Positions 33,472-43,072 of a stretch of DNA of 49,958 bases are shown here, piece after piece. The translations under genes and the position numbers were made by a program. The first letter of the stretch is position 1. Every line of letters starts with the position of its first letter. The stretch comes from Microbacteriaceae bacterium (lineage in GTDB: Bacteria; Actinomycetota; Actinomycetes; Actinomycetales; Microbacteriaceae), in contig JAODMO010000009.1 in NCBI GenBank assembly GCA_025464995.1, positions 1-49,958 of the forward strand, given 5' to 3'. The notes below the pieces were generated by a model. That model saw only the letters and a program-made list of their open reading frames with translations, had not been told where the DNA came from and did not search any database.

Positions 33472-34860
33472 TTACCTCGGCGGCGCAGATTTCGCGGGAT
33501 TCCGGGGGCTGACGATCACCCATCCGGCCCGCCGCACGCTCACGACGACGATGAACACGACCGCGACAGCCACCGTCACCCGCGTCAGGTCGACGGATGG
33601 CACGAGAAGGCGCTCGGTGAGGGCGAGCGGTACGGCGAGCCATTCCCACCGGCCCGTCATCGCGACCATCGGCACGAGCAGCAGCGCGTACCAGGGGTAG
33701 CGCGGCGTCACGACGAGCAGCACCGTGCCGATCATGAGCAGCTGCCCCATCCACGGGTTCGCTGGGTCGGTCTTCCACCAGACGAGGAGCGCCGTGCCGG
33801 CGATGAGCACCGCGGCCAGCACGGTCGCCGCCGCCCCGGGCGCGACGAGGGAGAGCATGACGAACCGGTTGCCGCTCTCGTAGCCCTCCTCGCTGAGGTA
33901 TCCAGGCAGGTAGCCGAGCACCCGGAGGCCGTCGGTGGCGATGTACGGCACGTACAGGAGCAGGAAGGTCGCGACCGACGCGACGACGATGCCCCACGGT
34001 CGCCGACCCAGCAGCGCGGGGGCGCCGATGACGGGGATGAGTTTGGTCGCGATCGACAACCCGAGGGCGATACCGCCCGCCCACCGCCTGCCGGCCGCGA
34101 CGAGCACCGTGGCGGCGAGGAGGAGGAGGGCGCTCACGATGTCGATGTGCGAATTGGTGATGCCCTCCGTGGCCACGAGCGGGCACCATCCCCAGAGCGC
34201 AGCCCAGCGCGGGTCCCTGCCGCTCGCGACGAGGGTGCGGAGGAGGAGCGCGGTGACCGCGAGGCTCGTGAGCAGGCCAAGCAGCTGCATGGGCCAGTAT
34301 TCGGGGCCCGGCCCGGTGAACAGGCGCACGGCGGCGAAGACCAGCTCGCTCGCCGGCGGGTAGATGGTCGGAACCGTCGCGCGGTTGATCGCGGTGCACA
34401 CGAGGTCGCCGCTGCCCGGCTCCTTCGCCGACATGATGCGGTCGCCGGTGCACTCCGGCGTGCCGTCTGCCGCGTCGACCGGGGCGGGGAAGAGCCAGTC
34501 GGTACGCAGGTGCTCGAGCTGCGCGGCCGCCGGAACGTAGCGGTACGGCGAGACGCCCGCGTTCTGCACGATGCCGTCCCACGCGTACCTCGCGGAGTCG
34601 GTGCTCGTGTTCGGCGGCCCCGCCATGGCCGAGACACCGATCGCCAGCGACCCGACGAGCACGAGAACGACGGATGCCCGCGTCCCAATCCCGCGCAGCG
34701 AGACGACGGCGAGAGCGAACAGCACCCAGAGCCCCGCCGTCGCGAAGACGAGTGGCTGCACCTCGCCCCTCTCGTGGTCGTAGAAGGGCAGAGCCGCCAC
34801 CGTCAATGCGGTTCCGACCGCGCTCGCCGTGAGCAAGAGCGCGGTGAGGAGAATTCGCAT
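33472..34860 (-). CDS. Polytopic glycosyltransferase, GT87 (DUF2029) type
   Basis: A 462-residue integral membrane protein with about ten helices, of the polyprenol-phosphate-mannose-dependent GT-C group (DUF2029, related to mycobacterial PimE and arabinan/mannan branching enzymes). The first extracytoplasmic loop has STDSARYAWDGIVQNAGVSP with catalytic-type Asp88 and Asp95. A Pro/Cys-containing loop near 125–165 is followed by TIYPPASELVFA. Near the C-terminus TPRYPWYALLLVPM is typical of the family. AGGA lies seven bases before the ATG. It diverges from the membrane molybdoenzyme gene and lies 96 bp upstream of the lipoprotein gene. Confidence 0.85.
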   Translation of the reverse strand: MRILLTALLLTASAVGTALTVAALPFYDHERGEVQPLVFATAGLWVLFALAVVSLRGIGTRASVVLVLVGSLAIGVSAMAGPPNTSTDSARYAWDGIVQNAGVSPYRYVPAAAQLEHLRTDWLFPAPVDAADGTPECTGDRIMSAKEPGSGDLVCTAINRATVPTIYPPASELVFAAVRLFTGPGPEYWPMQLLGLLTSLAVTALLLRTLVASGRDPRWAALWGWCPLVATEGITNSHIDIVSALLLLAATVLVAAGRRWAGGIALGLSIATKLIPVIGAPALLGRRPWGIVVASVATFLLLYVPYIATDGLRVLGYLPGYLSEEGYESGNRFVMLSLVAPGAAATVLAAVLIAGTALLVWWKTDPANPWMGQLLMIGTVLLVVTPRYPWYALLLVPMVAMTGRWEWLAVPLALTERLLVPSVDLTRVTVAVAVVFIVVVSVRRAGWVIVSPRNPAKSAPPR

Positions 34861-34943
34861 GGCACTATCCTGTCGGAACGACGGTCGGCTACGAACCAGT
34901 CATCAGGCCGCCTTTTCCGCGTGCCGTGAGAAGGGGGCCGACC

Positions 34944-36230
34944 ATGGTGCTGCAGACCGTGCAGACGATCCTGAACCGGCTGCGCGCATCGCTCGACGCA
35001 CCGTCGCGCGGCCCGCGCACCGCCGTAGTGATCGGGAGGCTGCTCGCTGCGGCTTTCCTGTTGTGCTTCGGCACGGGCGTCTACAGCCACTTCCTGCAGG
35101 ATCCGCTGCCCTGGATGGTGTTCACCACCCGGCCGACCTGGCTCTACCAGCTGACGCAGGGCATCCACATCACGGCCGGCATCCTGTGCTTGCCGCTGAT
35201 CTTCGCCAAGCTGTACTCCGTCTTCCCGTCGCTGTTCCAGACGCCCGCGGTGCGTTCCTTCCCGCACCTGCTTGAACGCATCTCGATCGCGCTGTTCGTC
35301 TCCGCTTCACTCGTGCAGATCGTGATCGGGCTGCTCAACACCTACCAGTGGTACGCGCTCTTCCCCTTCCCCTTCCGGCAGACCCACTATGCGCTGTCGT
35401 TCGTCATCATCGGATCGCTCGCCATCCACATCGCGGTGAAGCTGCCGATCATCGCGCGGTATTGGGCGAACGCGGAGGTCGCTGCGGGCACCTCGGGTGC
35501 TTCGACGAACTCAGCGAGCGTGGTCGCCCCTCACAAGCTCACGAGCTCACCGACGCGCAACGCGCTCGACCGCGCCGAGGGCGTCACCGGTCGGGTGTTC
35601 GACTGGATCGACGGCACCCCGCCCCCCGAACCGCGAGCGAGCCGTCGGGGCTTCCTCACTGTCGTCGCCGTGGCGAGTGCGGCCGTCGTCGCCCTCACGG
35701 CGGGCCAGTCGTTCCGTGTGCTCGACGGCTCGAACGTCTTCGGCCCGCGCAAGCAGGGCGTCGGCCCGGGCGGCCTCCCGGTGAACCGCACCGCTGCGGC
35801 CGCGAAGATCGAGGCCGCAGCCACCTCGAGTGACTGGAGGCTCGTGGTGTCGAACGGCGAGACGACCAGGTCGTACAGCCGTGCCGAGCTCCTCGCGCTT
35901 CCGCAGCACGAGGTCGACCTTCCGATCGCGTGCGTGGAGGGATGGAGCCAGAGCGCTCGCTGGAAGGGCGTGCGCGTCGGCGACCTGGTAGACAGCGTGG
36001 GTGCTCGCGGGGGTGTTGCGGTGAAGTTCACGAGTCTCGAGCAGAACAGCTCGTATGCCGTCTCGATGATGGGTGCGGAATACGTGCGCGACGACCTCAC
36101 CCTGGTCGCCCTCGAGTTGAACGGCGAAGAGCTCGACCTCGACCACGGTTACCCGGCGCGCGTCATCGCCCCCGGGCGGCCCGGTGTGCTGCAGACCAAA
36201 TGGCTGACTTCCGTGGAGGTGGTGTCGTGA
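34944..36230 (+). CDS. Fused cytochrome-b-like membrane domain and MsrP/YedY-like molybdopterin oxidoreductase
   Basis: A 428-residue protein with two parts. Residues 25–170 hold four helices with histidines placed for b-heme ligation (His49, His75, His148, His162; also His108), resembling cytochrome b561/MsrQ-type domains. After a linker comes SRRGFL (233–238) and a fifth hydrophobic segment. Residues 295–428 form a short oxidoreductase molybdopterin domain with Cys330 in PIACVEGWSQSARWKGV, close to the CVEAW motif of E. coli MsrP, and LDLDHGYPARVIAPG. No C-terminal dimerisation domain. AAGGGGG precedes ATG 34944. The linker contains GASTNSA (185–191) encoded by a dispersed repeat. Likely a quinol-linked periplasmic reductase; substrate unknown. 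Confidence 0.85.
   Translation: MVLQTVQTILNRLRASLDAPSRGPRTAVVIGRLLAAAFLLCFGTGVYSHFLQDPLPWMVFTTRPTWLYQLTQGIHITAGILCLPLIFAKLYSVFPSLFQTPAVRSFPHLLERISIALFVSASLVQIVIGLLNTYQWYALFPFPFRQTHYALSFVIIGSLAIHIAVKLPIIARYWANAEVAAGTSGASTNSASVVAPHKLTSSPTRNALDRAEGVTGRVFDWIDGTPPPEPRASRRGFLTVVAVASAAVVALTAGQSFRVLDGSNVFGPRKQGVGPGGLPVNRTAAAAKIEAAATSSDWRLVVSNGETTRSYSRAELLALPQHEVDLPIACVEGWSQSARWKGVRVGDLVDSVGARGGVAVKFTSLEQNSSYAVSMMGAEYVRDDLTLVALELNGEELDLDHGYPARVIAPGRPGVLQTKWLTSVEVVS
35496..35519 (+). repeat. Copy C of the dispersed TTCGACAGGCTCAGCGA-like repeat, inside the molybdoenzyme gene
   Basis: GGTGCTTCGACGAACTCAGC plus GAGC, in frame, encodes GASTNSAS in the linker between the cytochrome-like and the molybdopterin domains. 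Confidence 0.6.
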
Positions 36231-36688
36231 GCGACATCCGCAACTCGACCATCGCCCGCTGGCGCGTGGCGCTCGTCGCCGTCGGACTGCTGCTTCTGCT
36301 CGTCGGCGGCGTGACGCTGCTCAACGACGTCAACCCGAAGCGGTACATCGGCATCGCGACGTGGTTCGTCGGGGCTCTCATCATCCACGACGGCATCATC
36401 GCGTTCGCGGTCGTCGGGGTGAACGTCGCACTGAGGCGCGCGGGCCGCCGAGTGCCGCTGCCCGTGCTGCTGATCCTCCAGGGAGCAATCGTCGTCGGGG
36501 CGATCATCGCCCTCATCGTCTTCCCGGAGATCGCGAAGCAGTCGATCGGAACAGGCAACACCACCCTCCTGCCGCTCGACTACGCCCGCAACCTGATCCT
36601 CTTCTACGTGGCGCTCGCCGTCGTGACGGCGGTCGGTATCGTCGTCTACTTGCGGGTGACGGCGCGCAGACGCAGCCGGGCGACTTGA
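36227..36688 (+). CDS. Small four-helix membrane protein
   Basis: A 153-residue integral membrane protein of unknown function. Hydrophobic segments lie at about 13–32, 42–62, 74–93 and 114–136, with a basic C-terminus (RVTARRRSRAT). A conserved-looking polar pair sits in helix 2 (IIHDGIIAF), where His and Asp might bind a cofactor or ion. The GTG overlaps the stop of the fused molybdoenzyme (GTGA, 36227–36230), so the two are translationally coupled and the protein may be a partner or assembly factor of that enzyme. No family recognised. Confidence 0.82.
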   Translation: MSDIRNSTIARWRVALVAVGLLLLLVGGVTLLNDVNPKRYIGIATWFVGALIIHDGIIAFAVVGVNVALRRAGRRVPLPVLLILQGAIVVGAIIALIVFPEIAKQSIGTGNTTLLPLDYARNLILFYVALAVVTAVGIVVYLRVTARRRSRAT

Positions 36689-36730
36689 CGGCGCGCGCGG
36701 GATCGGCTCGAGCGCCATCCGCGTCGCGGC

Positions 36731-37408
36731 TCAGCGCACGGAGAGGCGGCAGAAGCTGCGGCCGTCGAGCTCCCAGGCCTGCGCGAGACTCAGTCCGAGC
36801 TCGTGTGCGATCGCGACCATCGGCCGCAGACCGATCTCGGCCCAGGGGAAGTCGGCGCTTTCGTGTCCGCGCGCGTCGACAAGTGTTCCGGTGTAGGTGT
36901 TGTCGCGGTCGATGTCGTCGTGCAGCTCGACGACGATCTCGCCGCCATCGGTGAGCAGCTCGCGGCAGCGGAGGAGCATGGCCCGCACATCGCCGCCTAT
37001 GCCGATGTTGCCGTCGACGAGCAACGCGGTCTGCCACGAGCCCTCGTTGGGCAGCGAGTCGAAGACGCTGCGCTCGAGCACGGGCAGGCCGGCCTCGGTC
37101 GCGATCTCGATCGCGGTGGGGGACACGTCGACGCCGAGCACGACGAGTCCGAGGTCGAGAGCCGCGCGCACCATCCGCCCCGGACCGCATCCGATGTCGA
37201 GCACCGGCCCGGCGACGGAGAGCAGCAGCGTGAGATCGACGTCGTCCGCGTCCGCGTTCCAGCGGGCGACATCCATCTGAGACGTGCTGTCCGCGCCATG
37301 GCGGTCGTCGTTGAGCACGAGCGTCACGGTGTCGTTGCGGCGCAGCGCGTGCGCGTACGGCTCGGCCCCGCCGGAGCCGAAGGTGTTGTCGTCGGTCGCG
37401 ATGCTCAC
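36731..37408 (-). CDS. Class I SAM-dependent methyltransferase
   Basis: A 225-residue Rossmann-fold methyltransferase. Motif I is VLDIGCGPGRMVRAALDLG near residue 70, followed by LGVDVSPTAIEIA (the acidic residue binding the SAM ribose) and LTDGGEIVVELHDD (motif IV–VI region). The N-terminus includes GSGGAEPYAHAL. The GTG start overlaps the DUF2064 gene stop (37405–37408), so it is translationally coupled. It is the last gene of the five-gene cluster led by MTA phosphorylase. Substrate unknown; a cell-envelope saccharide or lipid carrier is a reasonable guess from neighbours. It converges with the small membrane protein gene across 42 bp. Confidence 0.85.
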   Translation of the reverse strand: MSIATDDNTFGSGGAEPYAHALRRNDTVTLVLNDDRHGADSTSQMDVARWNADADDVDLTLLLSVAGPVLDIGCGPGRMVRAALDLGLVVLGVDVSPTAIEIATEAGLPVLERSVFDSLPNEGSWQTALLVDGNIGIGGDVRAMLLRCRELLTDGGEIVVELHDDIDRDNTYTGTLVDARGHESADFPWAEIGLRPMVAIAHELGLSLAQAWELDGRSFCRLSVR

Positions 37409-38043
37409 GGTGCATCCGCCAACGAGAGAGCGTCGAAGCCCGAGAGGGTCGAGGCGAAGGTGCTCGACGGGGCCTGCGCCGCAACGGCCAGGGCGTCGAA
37501 GATCGTGTCGACGTCGCGGAGCTCGGGCAGCATCCCGACCGCCAGTCCAGCATCTGCGAGCCGCTGCAACTGCAGGCGACCGGTGTCGCTTCGAGACATC
37601 GGGATGCCGCGGATCAGGTCGCCGCGCGGCTCGGCCATGCCGAGCGCCCAAAAGCCCCCATCGCTCGCCGGGCCGAAAAAGGCGTCGACGTCGGAGGGCC
37701 AGTCGGAGAACGCGGGGGCGAGGTCGGTCGCGGTGACCTGCGGGGTGTCCATGCCGATGAGGATCGTCGGCCCGTCGCACTCGTCGAAGATCGCGGCGAG
37801 ACGCTCGTCGAGGTCGCCAGAGACCTGCGGAACGACCTCGTACGCCTCCGAACCCTCTGGTGGGTTTGCGCCGTCGAACAGCAGCACGCGGCGCGTCGCG
37901 GGAAGCGGCGCGATCGCCCCGAGCGTGTCGGCGATCGACGCCGCCGCGAGGATGGCGGCCTGCTCGAGGCTGAGCGGCGGGTGCAGCCGGGTCTTGACCC
38001 GGCCGGGGATCGTCTCCTTGGCAATGAGAATGAGTGTTGTCAC
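37405..38043 (-). CDS. DUF2064 glycosyl-/nucleotidyltransferase-like protein
   Basis: A 212-residue protein of the TIGR04282/DUF2064 group, a nucleotide-diphospho-sugar transferase fold. Landmarks are the start LILIAKETIPGRVKTRLHPP (residues 4–23), VLLFDGANPP, GPTILIGMDTPQVT (the metal/nucleotide strand), and DAFFGPASDGGFWALGMAEP. Enzymes of this group usually occur next to GT2 genes, as here. No biochemical function is established to my knowledge. A gap of 82 bp separates it from the GT2 gene; downstream it overlaps the methyltransferase by 4 bp. Confidence 0.85.
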   Translation of the reverse strand: MTTLILIAKETIPGRVKTRLHPPLSLEQAAILAAASIADTLGAIAPLPATRRVLLFDGANPPEGSEAYEVVPQVSGDLDERLAAIFDECDGPTILIGMDTPQVTATDLAPAFSDWPSDVDAFFGPASDGGFWALGMAEPRGDLIRGIPMSRSDTGRLQLQRLADAGLAVGMLPELRDVDTIFDALAVAAQAPSSTFASTLSGFDALSLADAP

Positions 38044-38125
38044 GAGGCGGCGTCGTTCCGTACGGTTCCAGAGATTCGAGAAGTCACACCGTACGTTCGG
38101 AGCCCCGATCCAAACGGATGGCTCG

Positions 38126-38791
38126 CTATCTTCTCCGGGCTCTGAGGAGGCGGCTCATGTCGAGCACGGCCACCACCGTTCCGCGGATCGTGCCGGTCAC
38201 CTTCGAGCGCCCGATGCGCGGCGAGTACGGCGAGTCGACCTCCAGCACGCGCCATCCGGCCTCGTGACCGCGGAGAACGAGCTCGAGCGGGTAGCCGCTG
38301 CGGCGGTCGAGCAGGTCGAGGGCGAGCATCGCCTCCCGATTCGCCGCCCGCATCGGACCGAGGTCGTGCAGGTCGAGGCCCGTGGCGCCGCGCATGAGCG
38401 CGGCGAGGGAGTGGTTGGCGATGCGCGCGTGCAGGGGCCAGGCGCGTTTCGACGTGGGGCGGCGTCGGCCGAGCACGAGGTCTGCGGTGCCCGAGGCGAC
38501 CGGATCGACGACGCGGGGGAGGTCACGGGGGTCCATCGAGGCATCCGCATCGCAGAAGGCGACGATGGGGGCGGTGGCGGCGAGGAGCCCCGCGTGCGCC
38601 GCCGAGCCGAAACCGCGGCGGGGCTCGGTGACCACGGTCGCGCCGTGCGCCAGTGCGACCTCCGCCGAGCGGTCGGTCGATCCGTTGTCGACGACGATGG
38701 CACGGTAGCCGTGGGGCAGCCGGTCGAGCACCCACGGCAGCGCGTTCTCCTCGTTCAGGCACGGGAAGACCACGTCGACGAGGGCGGTCAT
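38126..38791 (-). CDS. Glycosyltransferase family 2 (polyprenyl-phosphate sugar synthase-like)
   Basis: A 221-residue GT-A-fold glycosyltransferase. Motifs: VDVVFPCLNEENALPWVLDR (5–24), AIVVDNGSTDRSAEVA (31–46), RGFGSAAHAG (59–68), the metal-binding DAD at 81–83 (FCDADASMDP), and an SPYSPRIGRSKVTGT acceptor block near the end. It lacks C-terminal membrane helices, so it is a soluble or peripheral enzyme like Dpm-type synthases. ATG 38791 overlaps the epimerase stop (ATGA); a longer frame upstream would lie inside the epimerase gene. It may make the lipid-linked sugar used by the GT-C enzymes encoded nearby. Confidence 0.88.
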   Translation of the reverse strand: MTALVDVVFPCLNEENALPWVLDRLPHGYRAIVVDNGSTDRSAEVALAHGATVVTEPRRGFGSAAHAGLLAATAPIVAFCDADASMDPRDLPRVVDPVASGTADLVLGRRRPTSKRAWPLHARIANHSLAALMRGATGLDLHDLGPMRAANREAMLALDLLDRRSGYPLELVLRGHEAGWRVLEVDSPYSPRIGRSKVTGTIRGTVVAVLDMSRLLRARRR

Positions 38792-39840
38792 GCGCGCCGC
38801 GCGGCAGCGCGCAGGGGTGCGGTCGCGAACTCGCGCATGCCGTCTTCGAACGAGACGAGCGGCGCCCATCCGATCTCCGTCTTCAGGCGTTCGGATGAGG
38901 CGGTGATATGCCGCACGTCACCGAGCCGGTACTCACCCGTGACGACGGGGCGCCGGCCGCCGGAGTGCTCGCTCAGCCGTTCCGCTATCTCGCCGATCGT
39001 GTGCACGATGCCGCTGCCGACGTTGAACGCGCGCGATCCCTCGGCGCGTTCCGTCCAGTCGATCGCGGCCAGGTTCGCGGCGGCGACATCGCGCACGTGC
39101 ACGAAGTCGCGGCGTTGCCTGCCGTCTTCGAAGACGCGCGGCGCCTCCTCGCGCTCGAGCGCGGAGCGGAACAGCGACGCCACGCCCGCGTACGGCGTGT
39201 TCTGCGGCATCCCTGGTCCGTAGACGTTGTGGTACCGCAGCGAGGCGGCGACGCCTCCCGTGCTGCGCGACCAGGATGACGCCAGGTACTCCTGGCTCAG
39301 CTTCGAGAGCGCGTAGACGTTGCGCGGATCGAGCGGAGCATCCTCGTCGATGAGCGCGGGAGCGAGTGGGCCGCCGTCATCGTCGAGCGGGTCGAACCGG
39401 CCGGCGTCGAGGTCCTCCACCCGGCGGGCCGCAGGTCGCGTCGCGCCGTGCGAACCGATGTAGGCGCCCTCGCCGTAGACGACCATCGAGCTCGCCTGCA
39501 CGAGTCGGCGAATGCCCGCCGCGGCCATCCCGGCGAGCAGCACCGCGGTGCCGAGCTCGTTCGACGACACGTAGTCGGGCGCGTCGGAGAAGTCGACGCC
39601 GAGGCCGACCTTCGCGGCCTGATGGCACACGACGTCGACGCCCTCGAGCGCCTCCCGCACGATCGCGTCGTCACGCACGTCGCCGCGCCGGAAGTCGACC
39701 CGGGGGTCGATGGCCGGGTCGCCGCCGTGCACGTCGTCGCGCAGCGAGTCGAGAACCCGCACGTCGTGGCCGCGGTCGAGGGCCGCGGCGACGATCGCCG
39801 AGCCGATGAACCCGGCGCCGCCGGTGACGAGCACCCTCAT
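38788..39840 (-). CDS. NAD-dependent epimerase/dehydratase (GalE-like, extended SDR)
   Basis: A 350-residue extended short-chain dehydrogenase. The NAD loop is VLVTGGAGFIGSAIVAAALD (3–22), Asp of VRVLDSL follows, and the catalytic dyad is in NVYALSKLSQEYLA (Y-x3-K, about 188–192). YHNVYGPGMP is the substrate-loop marker of nucleotide-sugar epimerases. A UDP- or GDP-sugar is the likely substrate. The start overlaps the stop of the MTA phosphorylase gene by four bases and its stop overlaps the GT2 start by four bases, so three genes are translationally coupled. From memory, mycobacteria have a similar pair (MTA phosphorylase and galE3). Confidence 0.9.
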   Translation of the reverse strand: MRVLVTGGAGFIGSAIVAAALDRGHDVRVLDSLRDDVHGGDPAIDPRVDFRRGDVRDDAIVREALEGVDVVCHQAAKVGLGVDFSDAPDYVSSNELGTAVLLAGMAAAGIRRLVQASSMVVYGEGAYIGSHGATRPAARRVEDLDAGRFDPLDDDGGPLAPALIDEDAPLDPRNVYALSKLSQEYLASSWSRSTGGVAASLRYHNVYGPGMPQNTPYAGVASLFRSALEREEAPRVFEDGRQRRDFVHVRDVAAANLAAIDWTERAEGSRAFNVGSGIVHTIGEIAERLSEHSGGRRPVVTGEYRLGDVRHITASSERLKTEIGWAPLVSFEDGMREFATAPLRAAARRA

Positions 39841-40697
39841 CGGGCGACCGCCTGCTCGAGCACGGCGGCGACAGCCGCGGGGTCGATGAGCGTTCGCGGC
39901 CTGTAGTCCTCCGGCAGGGCGCGGACGATGGCCTCGATCGCCGACACGATGCGTGGCTGCGCCTCACGGAGCCGGGCGAAGACCAGCTCTGCGCTCAACT
40001 CCTCGCCGGTCTTCTCGTCGGGCGCCACGCCCGCGTCGCTGTCGGTCACGTAGGAGAGGTTGACGGTGCCGATGTTCAGCTCGGCGGCGAGCGGAACCTC
40101 GGGGTAGAGCGTCATGTTGACGGTGTGGGCGCCGGCCGCACGGAACCACAGCGACTCGGCTCGGGTGGAGAAGCGCGGACCCTGGATGACCACGACCGTT
40201 CCGCTCGTGCGCACGTCCTCATGGGAGAGCGCCTCCGCCGCGATGCGGTGCAGCGCCGGATCGAAGGGGTCTGCCGAGGCGAGGTGCTGGACGCCCGCCG
40301 AGCCTGCCCCGCCGGATGAGCCTGTCGAAGCGCCCCCGTCGTAGAACGTGTCCGCGCGCCCCCACGTGCGGTCGATGTACTGGTCGGTGAGCACGAGGGT
40401 TCCGGGCGCGTAGTCGGGGCTCACGCCGCCGACCGCGGCGCTCGACACGATCGCCTTCACCCCGAGCGACGCGAGCGCCCAGATGTTGGCGCGGTAGTTG
40501 ATGAGGTGCGGGGGCACCGAGTGGTCGACGCCGTGCCGGGTGAGGAACGCGACCGTGCGTCCGCCGAGTTCGCCGGTCGTGACATCCGCCGCACCGTACG
40601 GTGTCTCTATGCGATGCCGCGCGCTGGCCGCGGGGTCGAAGAGCGAGTAGAGGCCGGAGCCTCCGATGACGGCGACGGATGCTGGGACGCGAGGCAT
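39837..40697 (-). CDS. mtnP: S-methyl-5'-thioadenosine phosphorylase
   Basis: A 286-residue class I nucleoside phosphorylase that splits methylthioadenosine, a by-product of polyamine and other SAM-using reactions, into adenine and methylthioribose-1-phosphate. Motifs: VAVIGGSGLYSLF (9–21; phosphate loop), FLTRHGVDHSVPPHLINYRA (about 52–71), SSAAVGGVSPDY, VVIQGPRFSTRAES, and the late LSYVTDSDAG region. An insertion at about 120–137 (GGASTGSSGGAGSAGVQH) is caused at least partly by a dispersed repeat (40316–40335). ATG 40697 matches the family start; a TTG 21 nt upstream is unlikely. First gene of the five-gene leftward cluster. Confidence 0.9.
   Translation of the reverse strand: MPRVPASVAVIGGSGLYSLFDPAASARHRIETPYGAADVTTGELGGRTVAFLTRHGVDHSVPPHLINYRANIWALASLGVKAIVSSAAVGGVSPDYAPGTLVLTDQYIDRTWGRADTFYDGGASTGSSGGAGSAGVQHLASADPFDPALHRIAAEALSHEDVRTSGTVVVIQGPRFSTRAESLWFRAAGAHTVNMTLYPEVPLAAELNIGTVNLSYVTDSDAGVAPDEKTGEELSAELVFARLREAQPRIVSAIEAIVRALPEDYRPRTLIDPAAVAAVLEQAVAR
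40316..40335 (-). repeat. Copy D of the dispersed TTCGACAGGCTCAGCGA-like repeat, inside mtnP
   Basis: On the minus strand GGGCGCTTCGACAGGCTCAT, in frame, encodes GASTGSS. It lies in a Gly/Ser/Ala-rich insertion of the phosphorylase. One of the best-preserved copies. Confidence 0.65.
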
Positions 40698-40939
40698 GCG
40701 GCCATTGTGCCTCACCAACCCGGGTCAGACCGCGCGCTCCGCCCGCAGCACGGCATCACCTACTCTCAGCACCCCGCTCGACAGCGGTTCGCGGCGCACA
40801 CTGCTGCGACCGCGCATCGCCCTGAACGCCGCGCTGCACGATGTGGCGGCGGGTGGCCGCGGCATCCGGGGTCTCGTCGCTGGCGGCGTCGGCGGAGACG
40901 GCCGGATCGGGCATGCAGGAAGGCCAGTGCGCCTCTTGA

Positions 40940-40945
40940 TAAACT
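40940..40945 (+). promoter_or_regulatory. -10 box of the ABC-F gene (leaderless)
   Basis: TAAACT is followed by seven bases and ATG 40953; no Shine-Dalgarno sequence. The 255-bp divergent gap with mtnP (40698–40952) otherwise shows no clear operator. Confidence 0.5.
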
Positions 40946-40952
40946 GTGCCAA

Positions 40953-42761
<1,809 letters not shown>

Positions 42762-43072
42762 CGTCGCGAGCCGTTCCCGTTCCCTGCCGCTCGTCGATCG
42801 GCGGTCCGCACAACCGGTTCGCGCCCGTTCGTGACGTTCGCGCCCGAACGTTCGGCCGCGGGCGTGACTTTCGGCCGCGGCATCCGCGGGGCCGGCCGGT
42901 CGTCGCTCAGCGTTGTTCGTGGCGCTGAGGTCTGCCGCACGCGCGGCTGTTCGAACCGGCGCGTGGGTGTCACGCCGCAGCGTCATCGACGACGCTGAGC
43001 GTCGTGTGGACGTCGCGCCGCAGCCGCTGACGCCCACGCCCAGCCGCTGCCGCCCAGCCGCCGCCCGGCCGC
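42762..43072. other. 311-bp gene-free gap between convergent ABC-F and MarR genes
   Basis: No gene is seen. The DNA is very GC-rich and repetitive, with a perfect inverted repeat ACGACGCTGAGCGTCGT (42989–43005) that partly overlaps another, CAGCGTC…GACGCTG (42979–42996). There are tandem-like runs around 42832–42890 (repeated TTCGGCCGCGG and TTCGCGCCCG) and 43027–43075 (repeated CAGCCGC). The palindrome may end transcription from either side. Confidence 0.5.

Noticed and set aside
42832-42900. CRISPR-like short repeats
   Set aside because: Repeats are short, imperfect and GC-rich without regular spacers, and no cas gene is present.
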